A DNA stretch of 64,000 nt from SHZI01 sp963698405 (GTDB taxonomy: Bacteria > Pseudomonadota > Gammaproteobacteria > Steroidobacterales > GCA-2729495), in assembly GCA_963698405.1 (NCBI GenBank), contig CAVOQT010000017.1, forward strand, positions 496,001 to 560,000, in the 5' to 3' direction. A program made the position numbers and the translations under genes. Position 1 is the first letter of the stretch. Each line of letters opens with the position of its first letter. This document shows, in pieces, positions 52,653 through 62,253 of the stretch. The notes beneath the pieces are model-generated. The model did no database searches and was not told where the DNA came from. It was given only the letters and a program-made list of their open reading frames with translations.

Positions 52653-54167
52653 CTATCCGTCAGATGATTGATTGAAGACCCGAGCCATATAGTCGGCGAA
52701 CTCCGCCGCAACGCCGTCTGCGGACTCGATACCGGCCAGCGTCTTCGCCAACTGCTTCTTGAAGTCGAGCTGCATCTGCCTGAGGATCTGCACGCGTTGC
52801 GCCTGGGGCGAGCCCGCCCCGTGCAGCGATTCAGTCAGATAGCCGACAGCGTTGCGCCCGAGCGTCATGTTCTCGATCAGGCGCAGGATGCGCAGCCGGT
52901 CCTCGGTCGGAATATCCGCACGTCCCTGCAGATACTTGCGCATCAGGGCACCGATCTCCGGGTGATTGAGATCCTGCTCAGAGGGCTGCGTAACCATCAA
53001 TCCGCCCGCAAGATCCTGCGCCAATCGACTGATTTCATAAGGAAAACGTGTGACGTGATGCTTGCAGACATTGGCCAGCATGTCGTCGCAGATATACACC
53101 CCGGACTTGAGCTCATGCGCCTGATAGCTGGCGGCGATACCGGTGGCATAGATGGTCTCATTCAGATGCGTCATCTCGACGAGCTTGTCGCGCACGTGCG
53201 AGGCCTTCTCCACACCGTTGAACTCGGCGATGGTCGCAGCTGCGCCGATCAGCACATCACCGACTCCGGACTTGCAGACGTAGCTGCGCCGGTGATAACT
53301 GGTAAACCGTTCGACCAGCATCGCCGCGAACTCAGCTTCACGATGCATGAAGACGTACTTCCAGGGAATGAACACGTCGTCGAAGATGATCATCGCTTCC
53401 TGGCCACCGAACTTCCGGTTGCCCGGATCGATGTCGCCGCCCTCCATGCTGCGCGTATCGCAGGACTGGCGGCCATAGATATAGGTGATGCCGGGCGCAT
53501 CAACCGGCACAGCAGCGACGATCGCGTAGTCCGCATCGGCAGGACCCAGTCGCATGGTCGGCATGACCAGCAGCCAGTGTGAATTGATGCAGCCGGTCTG
53601 ATGCGCCTTTGCACCGCGGATGTACACACCCTCATCCGTACGCCGGCTGACATGCACGAACATGTCGGGGTCAGCCTGTTCGTGCGGCGCCTTGCTGCGA
53701 TCACCCTTCGCGTCGGTCATCGCACCGCCGATCACATAACCGGCGTGCTGCATTTCGGTGACGAATGCAACGAAGCGACGGTGATAATCAGTGCTGTGAG
53801 CCGCATCGATTTCAAAGGTGACTGAATGCAGCGCGTTGATCGCATCCATGCCGACACAACGCTGAAAGCAGGTGCCGGTCAGTTGCCCGAGCCGCCGCTG
53901 CATCTTGTTCTGCATGACCAGGTCGTGGGCGCTGCTGACCACATGCAGAAAGCGGTTGATGCGTTCACCGGTATAGGCAGAAATAGCGGTTCCCAGCTCC
54001 GGATTGCGGGTAGCCAGATCGTAGGTTTCTGCAACAGCATTGATCGACGGCCGGATCATCGGATGATCGACGGGCTCGGCAACCAGTTCGCCAAACAGGA
54101 ACACGCGCAATTGCCGGCCACGCAGGCTGGCGATGTAATCCTCTGCGGTTCGGATGGGGGTACTCAT
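52653..54167 (-). CDS. 4-hydroxybutyryl-CoA dehydratase / HpaB-family protein
   Basis: 504 residues, intact, in the HpaB/AbfD flavoprotein family. AbfD uses FAD and a [4Fe-4S] cluster to dehydrate 4-hydroxybutyryl-CoA and to isomerise vinylacetyl-CoA. Candidate cluster ligands: Cys100 and Cys104 in GTCFQRCVG, His292 and Cys298 in YHRRSYVCKSGVGD. These match the Cys99, Cys103, His292, Cys299 set I recall for the clostridial enzyme, except that the His-Cys spacing is one residue shorter. HQTGCINSHW matches its substrate-binding Thr region. HpaB phenol hydroxylases lack these Cys. ATG 54167 (MSTPIRTAEDY) preferred over GTG 54173. 7 bases before the NnrU gene. Confidence 0.85.
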   Translation of the reverse strand: MSTPIRTAEDYIASLRGRQLRVFLFGELVAEPVDHPMIRPSINAVAETYDLATRNPELGTAISAYTGERINRFLHVVSSAHDLVMQNKMQRRLGQLTGTCFQRCVGMDAINALHSVTFEIDAAHSTDYHRRFVAFVTEMQHAGYVIGGAMTDAKGDRSKAPHEQADPDMFVHVSRRTDEGVYIRGAKAHQTGCINSHWLLVMPTMRLGPADADYAIVAAVPVDAPGITYIYGRQSCDTRSMEGGDIDPGNRKFGGQEAMIIFDDVFIPWKYVFMHREAEFAAMLVERFTSYHRRSYVCKSGVGDVLIGAAATIAEFNGVEKASHVRDKLVEMTHLNETIYATGIAASYQAHELKSGVYICDDMLANVCKHHVTRFPYEISRLAQDLAGGLMVTQPSEQDLNHPEIGALMRKYLQGRADIPTEDRLRILRLIENMTLGRNAVGYLTESLHGAGSPQAQRVQILRQMQLDFKKQLAKTLAGIESADGVAAEFADYMARVFNQSSDG

Positions 54168-54319
54168 GCGCACAAGGCTCCAGGAACGTCAGTTCAATGA
54201 CCGGCCGATACCATGCCAGAACAGGCAGACCGCACGCTCCTACTGTAGCATCCTGTCTGCACCGCGAACGGCACGCACCGTATCGCTAAACCGAGTCCAA
54301 TACGCAGCGGTACACCGTC

Positions 54320-54637
54320 ATGACCCAATGTTGCTACATGATCGTCCTCGCCGATCTGACCGACAGGGAACGCTTTCTGGCCGGCTATGCCAGCGTAGTT
54401 CCGGGGCTTGTTTCGCAGCACGGCGGGCACTACCTGATACGGGGTGCGGGTGGCACTTTTCTGGAGGGCGGATGGTGCGACCATCCCAGCGCGCTGATAT
54501 CGCTATGGCCGAGCCGTGAGCATGCACTGCGCTTCTGGGACTCACCCGAATACCAGCAGGCCAAAAAACTTCGTGAAGGCACCGGGCGCTTCCAGGTGCT
54601 GCTGGTGGATGGCCCGCCCGTCAGCCTGCCAGGCTGA
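54320..54637 (+). CDS. DUF1330 family protein
   Basis: 105 residues, ferredoxin-like dimeric alpha-beta barrel fold. YMIVLADLTDRERFLAGYASVV, GGHYLIRGAG, and WDSPEYQQAKKLREG...VLLVDG are the DUF1330 signature. Small cytoplasmic protein, function unknown. Divergent from the AbfD-like gene (152 bases between); 23 bases before an SDR gene. Confidence 0.85.
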   Translation: MTQCCYMIVLADLTDRERFLAGYASVVPGLVSQHGGHYLIRGAGGTFLEGGWCDHPSALISLWPSREHALRFWDSPEYQQAKKLREGTGRFQVLLVDGPPVSLPG

Positions 54638-54660
54638 CCTGAGAGCCGCACTGCAAGGTC

Positions 54661-55467
54661 ATGCAGCGATCACCCGTCATCGTCATCACCGGCAGCGCCA
54701 GCGGCATCGGCTACGGCCTGGCCCGGGCATTCGTGACACGCGACTGCAAGGTCATGCTTTCCGACCTCCCCGGCGAAAAGCTCGATACGGCGACGAGCGC
54801 GCTCGGGGCACCAGACCGCGTCGCCAGCCAGCCCTGTGACGTACGCCAGCGTGAGCAACTGCAACAGCTATGGGATGCAGCCGTGGCACGCTTCGGACGG
54901 GTGGATATCTGGCTGAACAATGCCGGTGTCGGCCCGCCGGTTATCCGCCTCGATGCCGTACCGCCGGAATGGATAGATCGCGCCCTCGACGTCAACCTGA
55001 AAGGCCTGATGCATGGCACACAGGTCGCACTGGCCGGAATGCTGCAGCAGGGTGGTGGCGCGATCTACAACACGGTGGGCTTCGGCTACGACGGCCGCAA
55101 GCAGGAAGACCTTACCGTCTATGGCACCACAAAGGCAGCGGCCCGCTATTTCAGCGAATCAACAGCAAAGGAACTCGGGGATTGCCCGGTACAGGTCAGC
55201 TGGCTGAACCCCGGCTTCGTGCTGACACCGATGACCATCGAGGAAAACCACAGGATTCGCGAACGGATTGGCGACGCCCGCTGGCAGAAAATTCGCTGGG
55301 TGATGAATGCCATCGCCGACACACCGGAAACAGCCACGCCCTGGCTCGTGGAACGGATACTGAAAGCTGAACGTCCGATCGACCGGTTGCCGCCAAGCGT
55401 ATTTCTGCGTCGGCTGCTGGCTTCGCTGCTGACCCGACCGAACCCGCTCGGTCCGCATGGTCTCTGA
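54661..55467 (+). CDS. Short-chain dehydrogenase/reductase
   Basis: 268 residues, intact classical SDR. Cofactor motif TGSASGIG at residues 10-17, NNAGVG, catalytic Ser region NTVGFGYDG and YGTTKAA with Tyr-x-x-x-Lys. The usual catalytic Ser position seems to be taken by TVGFG, so the exact Ser needs an alignment. NAD(P)-dependent alcohol/ketone redox; substrate unknown. Likely co-transcribed with the DUF1330 gene. Confidence 0.9.
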   Translation: MQRSPVIVITGSASGIGYGLARAFVTRDCKVMLSDLPGEKLDTATSALGAPDRVASQPCDVRQREQLQQLWDAAVARFGRVDIWLNNAGVGPPVIRLDAVPPEWIDRALDVNLKGLMHGTQVALAGMLQQGGGAIYNTVGFGYDGRKQEDLTVYGTTKAAARYFSESTAKELGDCPVQVSWLNPGFVLTPMTIEENHRIRERIGDARWQKIRWVMNAIADTPETATPWLVERILKAERPIDRLPPSVFLRRLLASLLTRPNPLGPHGL

Positions 55468-55483
55468 AAGACCGGCTGTACTC

Positions 55484-56200
55484 TCAGGCCGACTGTCTGG
55501 CTGTCGCAGCGCGGAGTTCCCGGAGCTCGGCTTCAGTCTCGGCAGCCAATGGCGCGGCTGCCGCACCACACAACATGTCGACCAGATTGCAGACAAACAG
55601 TACGGGCAGCGTACGCGACACTGCAGCCTCGCCCTCTTTCACCGCCATCAGACGCTGCCGGTCGGCCAGTGCATTGATCATGGCCACCCACATCAGCCCG
55701 AAGCGCATGCCGGCCATTTCTTCGGGAATCTCCGGCAATACGCCGCGCATGTCCTGATAGATCTGTCCGACGCTCTCACTCAGATGAGAACGCCACATAC
55801 GGATGAGGTCAAGCGACGGATTGCTGTAGAGCTGTGACAGGAAGATGATGAAATTACCGCCACCGTCCGCCTCTTCTATCTCCGCGACGATCGGGTAGAC
55901 CAGCGCCTTGATCAATGGCCGTACGGTCTCGCGCTCCTGTGCTGACATGCGCGCCAGCATGGCATGGCGTCGCTCATTGACCCGTCCACCGCGATATTCA
56001 TGAATCGCCTGGATCAACGCCTCCTTGGAACCGAAATGGTAATGGGCAGCCGATGAATTTCGCTGCCCGGCCGCATTATTGATCTGCCGCAGGGAAACAT
56101 TGTCGAGGCCGCTGCGGGCAAACAGTCGCTCACCAGCGAGGATCAGCTGTTCTCGAGTCCGTTCGCTGGTGGGCGTCAGCTTGCTGCGTGCGGTGACCAC
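55484..56200 (-). CDS. TetR/AcrR family transcriptional regulator
   Basis: 238 residues. N-terminal helix-turn-helix at about 15-60 (LILAGERLFARSGLDNVSLRQINNAAG...AHYHFGSKEALIQAI), then a ligand-binding helical domain of unknown specificity. It lies 11 bases after the nitrilase-fold gene and ends the TorD-MFS-TonB receptor-nitrilase run, so it probably controls that run and itself (inference). Confidence 0.9.
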   Translation of the reverse strand: MVTARSKLTPTSERTREQLILAGERLFARSGLDNVSLRQINNAAGQRNSSAAHYHFGSKEALIQAIHEYRGGRVNERRHAMLARMSAQERETVRPLIKALVYPIVAEIEEADGGGNFIIFLSQLYSNPSLDLIRMWRSHLSESVGQIYQDMRGVLPEIPEEMAGMRFGLMWVAMINALADRQRLMAVKEGEAAVSRTLPVLFVCNLVDMLCGAAAAPLAAETEAELRELRAATARQSA

Positions 56201-56211
56201 TGCTCTCTCTG

Positions 56212-57270
56212 CTACCAGTAATGGGTCCAGCGCGAGCGTTCCTGGAAATAGCGGAAGGCATCGCGCTTGTCCTTGGGAATATAGTCGATATAGCCGCCCG
56301 GTGCGTAGCGTTCCTGGTATTGATCCAGAACCGGCCGGTACAGATGCATGTGCAGATCGGGAATCCGGTGCCGCAGCCGGAACTCGCCGATCGGGATTCG
56401 CGCCGAGATTTTGGTCTCGAAGGGCCCGGCCTTGCAGAGCTCCACGCCGCGCGGCCCGAAGATCGCTGAACGGCCCGGCCCGCCATGCGCCTGGTCATCG
56501 AAGAAGCCCGGGTTGCGTTCGCCGCTATTTACGCAATTGTTGGAAATCATCGTATAGAGGCTGTTGTGGTACGAGGTCAGCCGCATATCGTCAAACTCGA
56601 AACCACCCGTCGCCACGCGACAGATCAGCTCCGCACCCTTGAAGGCCATGCAGCGGAACAACTCCGGCTCGAACTGCACCGCCGACATCGCGATGTTGCC
56701 GATATCGGTGCGCTCGACCGGGATCACCGCATCGACGCCATACATCTCGACAAAGCGATCGTAGACATCGTAGATCACCGAGGTGTACTGCTCGCCACCG
56801 GGGAACATGCCGCGCACATTGCGCTGCTTCCAGTGCGTGACGATCGAACCATCCGGCTTCGCCATCACCATCAGGTGCAGGATGTGGCCCGGCCAGTTCT
56901 TCGGATCCTTCGCATAAGTGCCAAAGACGATGTAGCAGTTGTATTTCTTTGCACGCTGCGCGACCTGTTCGATTTCCGGACCCGGAACTTCCAGCGCCAG
57001 GTTGTAGTGCTGGTCACGGGTCCACTCGGAGAAGCCGGTGATCGGAAATTCATGAAACAGCAGCAGGTCGCTGCGCCCGCCGAAGCCCTGGGCGATATCG
57101 ATGGACTCGAGGAAATAATCCAGATTGCGGCGCAGGTCGGGGGCCGGATTGGCACCGTTGACGCCCAGCACGCGGGTCTGCACCACTGTGGCGGTGATCG
57201 CTTCCTGACGCAGGGCTACGGTGGCATAAGTGCCGTCAGCCCGGACCATGGGCGCAGTGGAATCAGTCAT
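56212..57270 (-). CDS. Nitrilase/amidase-superfamily protein lacking the catalytic cysteine
   Basis: 352 residues, intact, closest in layout to aliphatic amidase/formamidase (AmiE/AmiF). The catalytic Glu (FHEFPITGF) and Lys (THWKQRNVRG) are present. Where AmiF-type enzymes have Cys-x-Asp six residues before Pro-Glu, this protein reads MSAVQFEPELFR, so a Ser replaces the nucleophile Cys and the following Asp is lost. It may be a pseudoenzyme, use Ser, or have another activity. ATG 57270 is chosen because GGAG lies 9 bases upstream. Between a TonB receptor and TetR in a same-strand run. Confidence 0.85.
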   Translation of the reverse strand: MTDSTAPMVRADGTYATVALRQEAITATVVQTRVLGVNGANPAPDLRRNLDYFLESIDIAQGFGGRSDLLLFHEFPITGFSEWTRDQHYNLALEVPGPEIEQVAQRAKKYNCYIVFGTYAKDPKNWPGHILHLMVMAKPDGSIVTHWKQRNVRGMFPGGEQYTSVIYDVYDRFVEMYGVDAVIPVERTDIGNIAMSAVQFEPELFRCMAFKGAELICRVATGGFEFDDMRLTSYHNSLYTMISNNCVNSGERNPGFFDDQAHGGPGRSAIFGPRGVELCKAGPFETKISARIPIGEFRLRHRIPDLHMHLYRPVLDQYQERYAPGGYIDYIPKDKRDAFRYFQERSRWTHYW

Positions 57271-57364
57271 GTGCAGCATCTCCGTCAGGACAACAGTGTG
57301 AAGATGATGTTAATACACTCTTCGACAACGCCCGTACAACACGTGGACAACCGGATAAAAAACC

Positions 57365-60022
57365 TCAAAAGCGATACTGGAACTCAAGGCCCACATCACG
57401 GCCCCGCTTGGGATTGATACCGTAAAGGCGTGGATCCTTGGCGTTGTTCGAATCTGCAGTTGCATCTCCGGTATCCGGTGAGTTGCGCAGGTTGCCATAG
57501 GCATCGATCAGGCCGGCATCCCTGAGCCCCTGGATGTCCACACTGCCGAAATTGTAGAAATCCAGCACGGAAACCGGGGTATTGTCATCGAGTCAGATTC
57601 CGCACATAGCCGGTCAGCGTCCAGCGATCCGCCTCGACACCTGCACGCAGGTTGAGCGTCATGTCGTTGCCGATCCACGCGAAGTTACTGGCCGAGATAT
57701 AGCGCTTGCTGTTCAGCACGAAGTCCGGCGTGATGAACAGAGGTGAGCCCCGATCACAGCGGCGCCGTCACGTTTGCACCAAGTATCAACGTGTGCTTTG
57801 GCACGCCGGGAACGTGATTACCGGAAATATCGCCATCGCCCGTGGAAGCTCAGCAGGCCGGGATCATCGCCTTCCACATAGCGTGAATCGGTGTAACCGT
57901 AGTTGGCGATCAGCGACAGATTGTCGGTGACACGGAACGATGTCTCGAGTTCCAGATCCCTGTCACTTCTGACTGCCCGACATTGCGAATGATCGTGGTA
58001 GTCAGATAGGTTCCTGCTGTCTGCAGGATCTTCACATTGGTAAACAGGCCCTGATTCTGCCAGTCGATATAGTAGACCGCCAGATTGGTAATCAGCCGAC
58101 CATCGAGCCAGCTGGCCTTGGCACCCAGTTCATAGGTCCATTGCTCCTCCTCCTTGACGATTGCCAGCGGCTCGGCAAGACAGGGATTGACCAGCAGCGG
58201 GCGTCGAGGGCGTACAGCCATTCAGGCCCGCATTCACTGCACTGGGATCGATGCCGCCCGAAAAAATTCGGAATTGAAATCACCGGGCTTGTTGCCCTTG
58301 GCGGCCAGAAAATACAGCGTCAGCTCATCAGTCAGGCTGATAACGCAACGTTACCCGTGGCGTGAAGTTGCTGAATTCCAGGTCGACCTCATCCGGCGAG
58401 CAGACGGCTGGATCATCCGGATCACAGGTGCCCAGCGAGCCGCCGCTCAGGGATTTCTCGTCCTTGCGCATAGCGCCCTTCAAGGGCCAGCGTCCACTGC
58501 TCTGCAAGATCGATATCGAGACTGCCAAATACCGCCTTGTTGGTCACGTCGATATAGGTCGAGGGCGAGAAATCCGCGGTCACCGGACCACCGATCGGAA
58601 AAAGTTCCCCAATACCACCGCCGGACCCAGGTAGCTGCGCTGCCGGTTTTCACGATCCTGATCGTACCAGTAGAGCACCGAGGCTGTAACGTACCGGCAG
58701 ATCACCGGGCGAATCGATGCGCAACTCCAGCTGACTTGTCCTCGATGTCGCGCTGCAGATCGAAATGGAACAGCCCCCAGACGAGCACGGGTCTCCGTGT
58801 GGTCAAGATCAAAGAGCTGCTCAAAATCATCCTTGTTCCACGCACCACGGGTGGTCAGCGTGAATCCGCTACATCCTGCACATACTCCAGCAGCACGCGA
58901 TTCTGCTCACGGTAAGTGCCGGGCTCCTGCCCCGGAATGGAGTAATCCTCCGGATGTGGATCTCCGCGCTCGGCAGTGTGTCCGCGAAGCGGTATTTAAC
59001 GCCCTCGCGAATATCGGGCAGATTGATGCGATTGATGTCGCCCGTCAACGCTCCACTTGCCGCAGTAGTCACCGTTGGTCGTGGGGAACCAGGGCTCGCT
59101 CTCAGTGCCTGCATAGGGCAGATTGCAGTTCAGATCAGTGGCCAGATAGATTCGGAAAGTGCGAGTCGTCGCTCTTGGTGAAACCGTACTTGAGGCTGAC
59201 CTCGGAACCATCGGTCGGGCGCCATACCAGCTTGCCGAAGCAGATCGGTGGTCTCCTCGGCACCGAGCTCGGCTGTGATCTGCCTTCTGCGGCGGATTGA
59301 GCAGAAAGAACTGCAACGGCAGGCGCGATCGGAGTCGTAACCGCCTGTCCGCTCCTCAAGCTGGTTACGCCACTGGCCGCCATACTCGGACCAGCTGCCG
59401 GATACCAGGTAGGAAAACGTACTGTCGCCGATCGGACCACTGGCCCAGCCACTGACGCCATGGTCATCATGCGTACCGGACGGTCAGTTGATCTCGCCCT
59501 GTAAGGTATCGGTCGGGCTTCTTGGTGACGTAGTTGACGGCACCGGCAAATGTCGCCCGACCAAACTGTGCTGACTGCGGCCCGCGCAGCACCTCTACCC
59601 GCTCCACGGCACCCGTCACCGCAGTCGAAATACTGCCCGAGACGAATACGCCATCGATGAAGTACGACGCATTGGGCTCACCGCGACTCACCGGTGCGCT
59701 CATGCCACGAATCGTCGGCCGATCGACATCGCGGCCGGTCTGCTGCAGGGTGCGGAAGCCCACCGTGAAGTTGGCGATATCGTAGTCGCTGAGCGAGGCC
59801 GCGCCCCTGCAACTGGTCAGCGCTCAGGGTGACGATGGACAGGGGAACGTCCTGCAGGCTTTCCTCACGCTTGCGCGCCGTCACGATGATTTCGGTGACG
59901 CCGGCTACCGAGTCAGCGTCCTCCGGGTCAGTGGACTGGGCAAACAGCGGCATGGCGATACCCGGCGCAAGAAACACCGCAGACAAGCCGCAGGCGGTTG
60001 ACCGCCACCATTCAACAATCAT
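57365..60022 (-). CDS. TonB-dependent receptor, heavily frameshifted
   Basis: About 886 codons when bridged. N-terminal signal peptide to PLFAQ, TonB-box region TEIIVTARKREESLQDVPLS, plug pieces in the next frame (TGRDVDRPTIRGMSAPVSRG, VERVEVLRGPQSAQFGRATF), then barrel pieces in succession across frames (SYLVSGSWSEYGGQWRN; FGKLVWRPTDGSEVSLKYGF; EQWTYELGAKASWLDGRL) and a C-terminal barrel strand ending GLEFQYRF. At least nine frame changes; where I could order them, the frame moves mostly in the +1 sense. Whether this is a pseudogene or poor consensus cannot be told here. Lies between the MFS and nitrilase-fold genes in one run. Confidence 0.8.
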
Positions 60023-60130
60023 GGACTTCCCCCGTACTGAGCCGAACATACCAGTCACCTACCGGTATGCGCATCGCGAATGCTAACCCAAGATGGAAGC
60101 CGACGAAAGACTGATATTCGTCGCCAAGTA

Positions 60131-61489
60131 TCAGACTGAAACGGATTGCTCTGCGGCTGCCTTGCGAAACGGGGCCAGCGCCGCCCACAGCGCCAGCGCA
60201 CCCAGCGGCACACTGACACAGTTGACCAGCGCCATCGAAGACCCGACCGCCAGTGGATCACCGAACACGGTATCCGTGATCAGCCCAACCGCAGTGGGAC
60301 CGAGCCCAGCGGTGACCAGATTGAGCACCAGCATCCAGGTGGCCGAAATTTGTGCGCGCATCTGATTGGGTGCAATCACCTGCAGTGCGGCTGGTGCCAC
60401 TGCCATCGACAGACTGGCTACAAAGACCAGCGGGCAGAACAGTGCCACGACCACCGTCGGCGTGCTGATCGTGGTAGCCAGTGCGCAGAGCGGCACCAGC
60501 AGGATGGCTGCCAGCAGACCGACGCGCAACGTGCCGTCGCGATAGCCCCGCTGCTGCAGGATATCGGCGAGCCAGCCACCCGTGTAGACGCCCAGCGGCG
60601 ACAACACGACCAGAATACTGCCCAGCGTCAGCGCTGCCTGCGGTGGACTGAAACCCAGCACACGAACGAAATAACTGAAGCCCCAGGTCATGATCGTGGT
60701 GATCGGTACGGCAAGCAGCGCAAAGCCGATGAAGTGCAGCACGAAGACCCGCCAGCGCTGAACCGCGTAGCGCACCACGGTACCGAAGGGAATGCCGGCA
60801 GCATGTCCGGCCAGCGTCCCGCGCCTGGCAGGTTCACGCACCGTCAGCATCAGCAGCGCAATCAATACACCCGGCAGGCCCACGCTGAAAAGCACGATCT
60901 GCCAGGGTCGCACGGCGCCGATGAACGGAAGACTGAAGCTGCCAGCCTGACTGACCGCTTGAATCACCAGACCACCAACCAGAAAGGACAAGCCGGCACC
61001 GAAAAATGCACCGGCCTGATAAACGCCGACTGCACGCCCGAGTTTATCGCGGGGAAAATAGTCGGCGATCATCGAATATGCCGCTGGCGACAAGGCCGCC
61101 TCGCCCACCCCGACGCCCACCCGGGCCAGAAACAATTCCCAGAAATTCCGTGCCAGACCGCAGACGGCAGTCATCACGCTCCACAGCAGAATGCCCCAGC
61201 CGATGATCGCGCGGCGACTGCGGCGGTCAGCCAGTCGACCGATCGGCAAACCGACCGCCGCGTAGAACACGGCAAAGGCCAGTCCCTGCAGAACCCCGAG
61301 ATCGGTATCCGTCAGCCCGAGATCCTGCTTGAGCGGCTCGACGAGCATCGCGAGGATGATGCGATCGACAAAGGAAAAGATGAAGGCAACGACCAGAATG
61401 GCGAGCGCATACCAGGCAACGGCCGGGCGCGGCCAGGGCTGATCTGCAGCTTGGCGGACGGTGGCCGCATCGCCCCCGGTGGCGGCCAT
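60131..61489 (-). CDS. MFS transporter, Spinster-like
   Basis: 452 residues, intact, twelve helices. N-half signature GLPIGRLADRRSRR, RVGVGVGEAALSPAAYSMIADYFP and the Asp in FSFVDRIILAML are typical of the Spinster-type group common in proteobacterial degraders. Proton-linked transport of an organic acid, lipid-like or aromatic substrate is plausible. Its ATG overlaps the TorD stop (TAATG), and it is 108 bases before the TonB receptor. Confidence 0.92.
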   Translation of the reverse strand: MAATGGDAATVRQAADQPWPRPAVAWYALAILVVAFIFSFVDRIILAMLVEPLKQDLGLTDTDLGVLQGLAFAVFYAAVGLPIGRLADRRSRRAIIGWGILLWSVMTAVCGLARNFWELFLARVGVGVGEAALSPAAYSMIADYFPRDKLGRAVGVYQAGAFFGAGLSFLVGGLVIQAVSQAGSFSLPFIGAVRPWQIVLFSVGLPGVLIALLMLTVREPARRGTLAGHAAGIPFGTVVRYAVQRWRVFVLHFIGFALLAVPITTIMTWGFSYFVRVLGFSPPQAALTLGSILVVLSPLGVYTGGWLADILQQRGYRDGTLRVGLLAAILLVPLCALATTISTPTVVVALFCPLVFVASLSMAVAPAALQVIAPNQMRAQISATWMLVLNLVTAGLGPTAVGLITDTVFGDPLAVGSSMALVNCVSVPLGALALWAALAPFRKAAAEQSVSV

Positions 61490-62124
61490 TAAACGCCCTC
61501 TCCACCCACAGAGATCGTTGCCGTCTGCCAGGCAAAATCTTCCTCGATGAAATCCCGCAGCGCTGCAACAACCCGCGCATACAAAGAGTCTGGTGCAAGT
61601 TCTGCCACGCCATCGGCAAAACGGGGCACCCAGCTGACCAGATGACGTGTCGTGAAATCCACCTGTGCCAGCTGATACGACAGCACATCAGCACCTGCCT
61701 CAGACTCCCTGAAACACAGGTAGTGCATGAACTCGAGTTCCAGCGACAAATGATCTGGCTGCCAGGCAAACTTCTCGTCGACCACATAACCGAAATAGTC
61801 GTAAAAGCGCACCACATCTTCGCGCGTACCAGCGCGCTGCCCGGTCTGCAGATCCTCACGGATCGGCATCGGCGGCCCTTCGCTGCCCACCTCGAACAAT
61901 CCGCTGTATTCAGCCTGCAGGCGATGCAGCTCTGCACTACCGACCTCGGTGAGCAGTGCATCCAGCACTTCACCGAGGCCTACCCGTGCGAGCAGGCCTG
62001 CGCGCGCGTCCACTTCGTGCGGTGAGGCCAGCAATTCAGAAAACGCTGCGTAACACAGACAGCGCAGCGCAGCGGTTGCCGCCGTTCCCCGGTTAACCAC
62101 TTGCCGGCTGGTTGAAATATTCAT
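61489..62124 (-). CDS. TorD/DmsD-family molybdoenzyme chaperone
   Basis: 211 residues, all-helical chaperone that holds a complex iron-sulfur molybdoenzyme subunit until its cofactor is in. The family region is WQPDHLSLELEFMHYLCFRE (Asp-His and Glu-Leu-Glu-Phe-Met), with YSGLFEVGSEGPPMPIRED before it. No client oxidoreductase is in the window, so it probably lies beyond the right edge with the Mo-cofactor genes. First gene of the minus-strand run; divergent from moeA. Confidence 0.88.
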   Translation of the reverse strand: MNISTSRQVVNRGTAATAALRCLCYAAFSELLASPHEVDARAGLLARVGLGEVLDALLTEVGSAELHRLQAEYSGLFEVGSEGPPMPIREDLQTGQRAGTREDVVRFYDYFGYVVDEKFAWQPDHLSLELEFMHYLCFRESEAGADVLSYQLAQVDFTTRHLVSWVPRFADGVAELAPDSLYARVVAALRDFIEEDFAWQTATISVGGEGV

Positions 62125-62253
62125 GCTGGATCCATGCTGCTTGGCACGCAGCCCGTCGGCAGCGCGCAGGCGCCGCAAAGGCTGCGCCCGGAAGTGTGGC
62201 AACATACCGGGACAGCAGTGCGGCAACAAGCCGTTGCACCATCAGGATCGACC

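Noticed and set aside
60146..61492. 448-residue plus-strand frame opposite the MFS gene
   Set aside because: Gln/Arg/His-rich antisense shadow; the minus strand is an intact MFS transporter.
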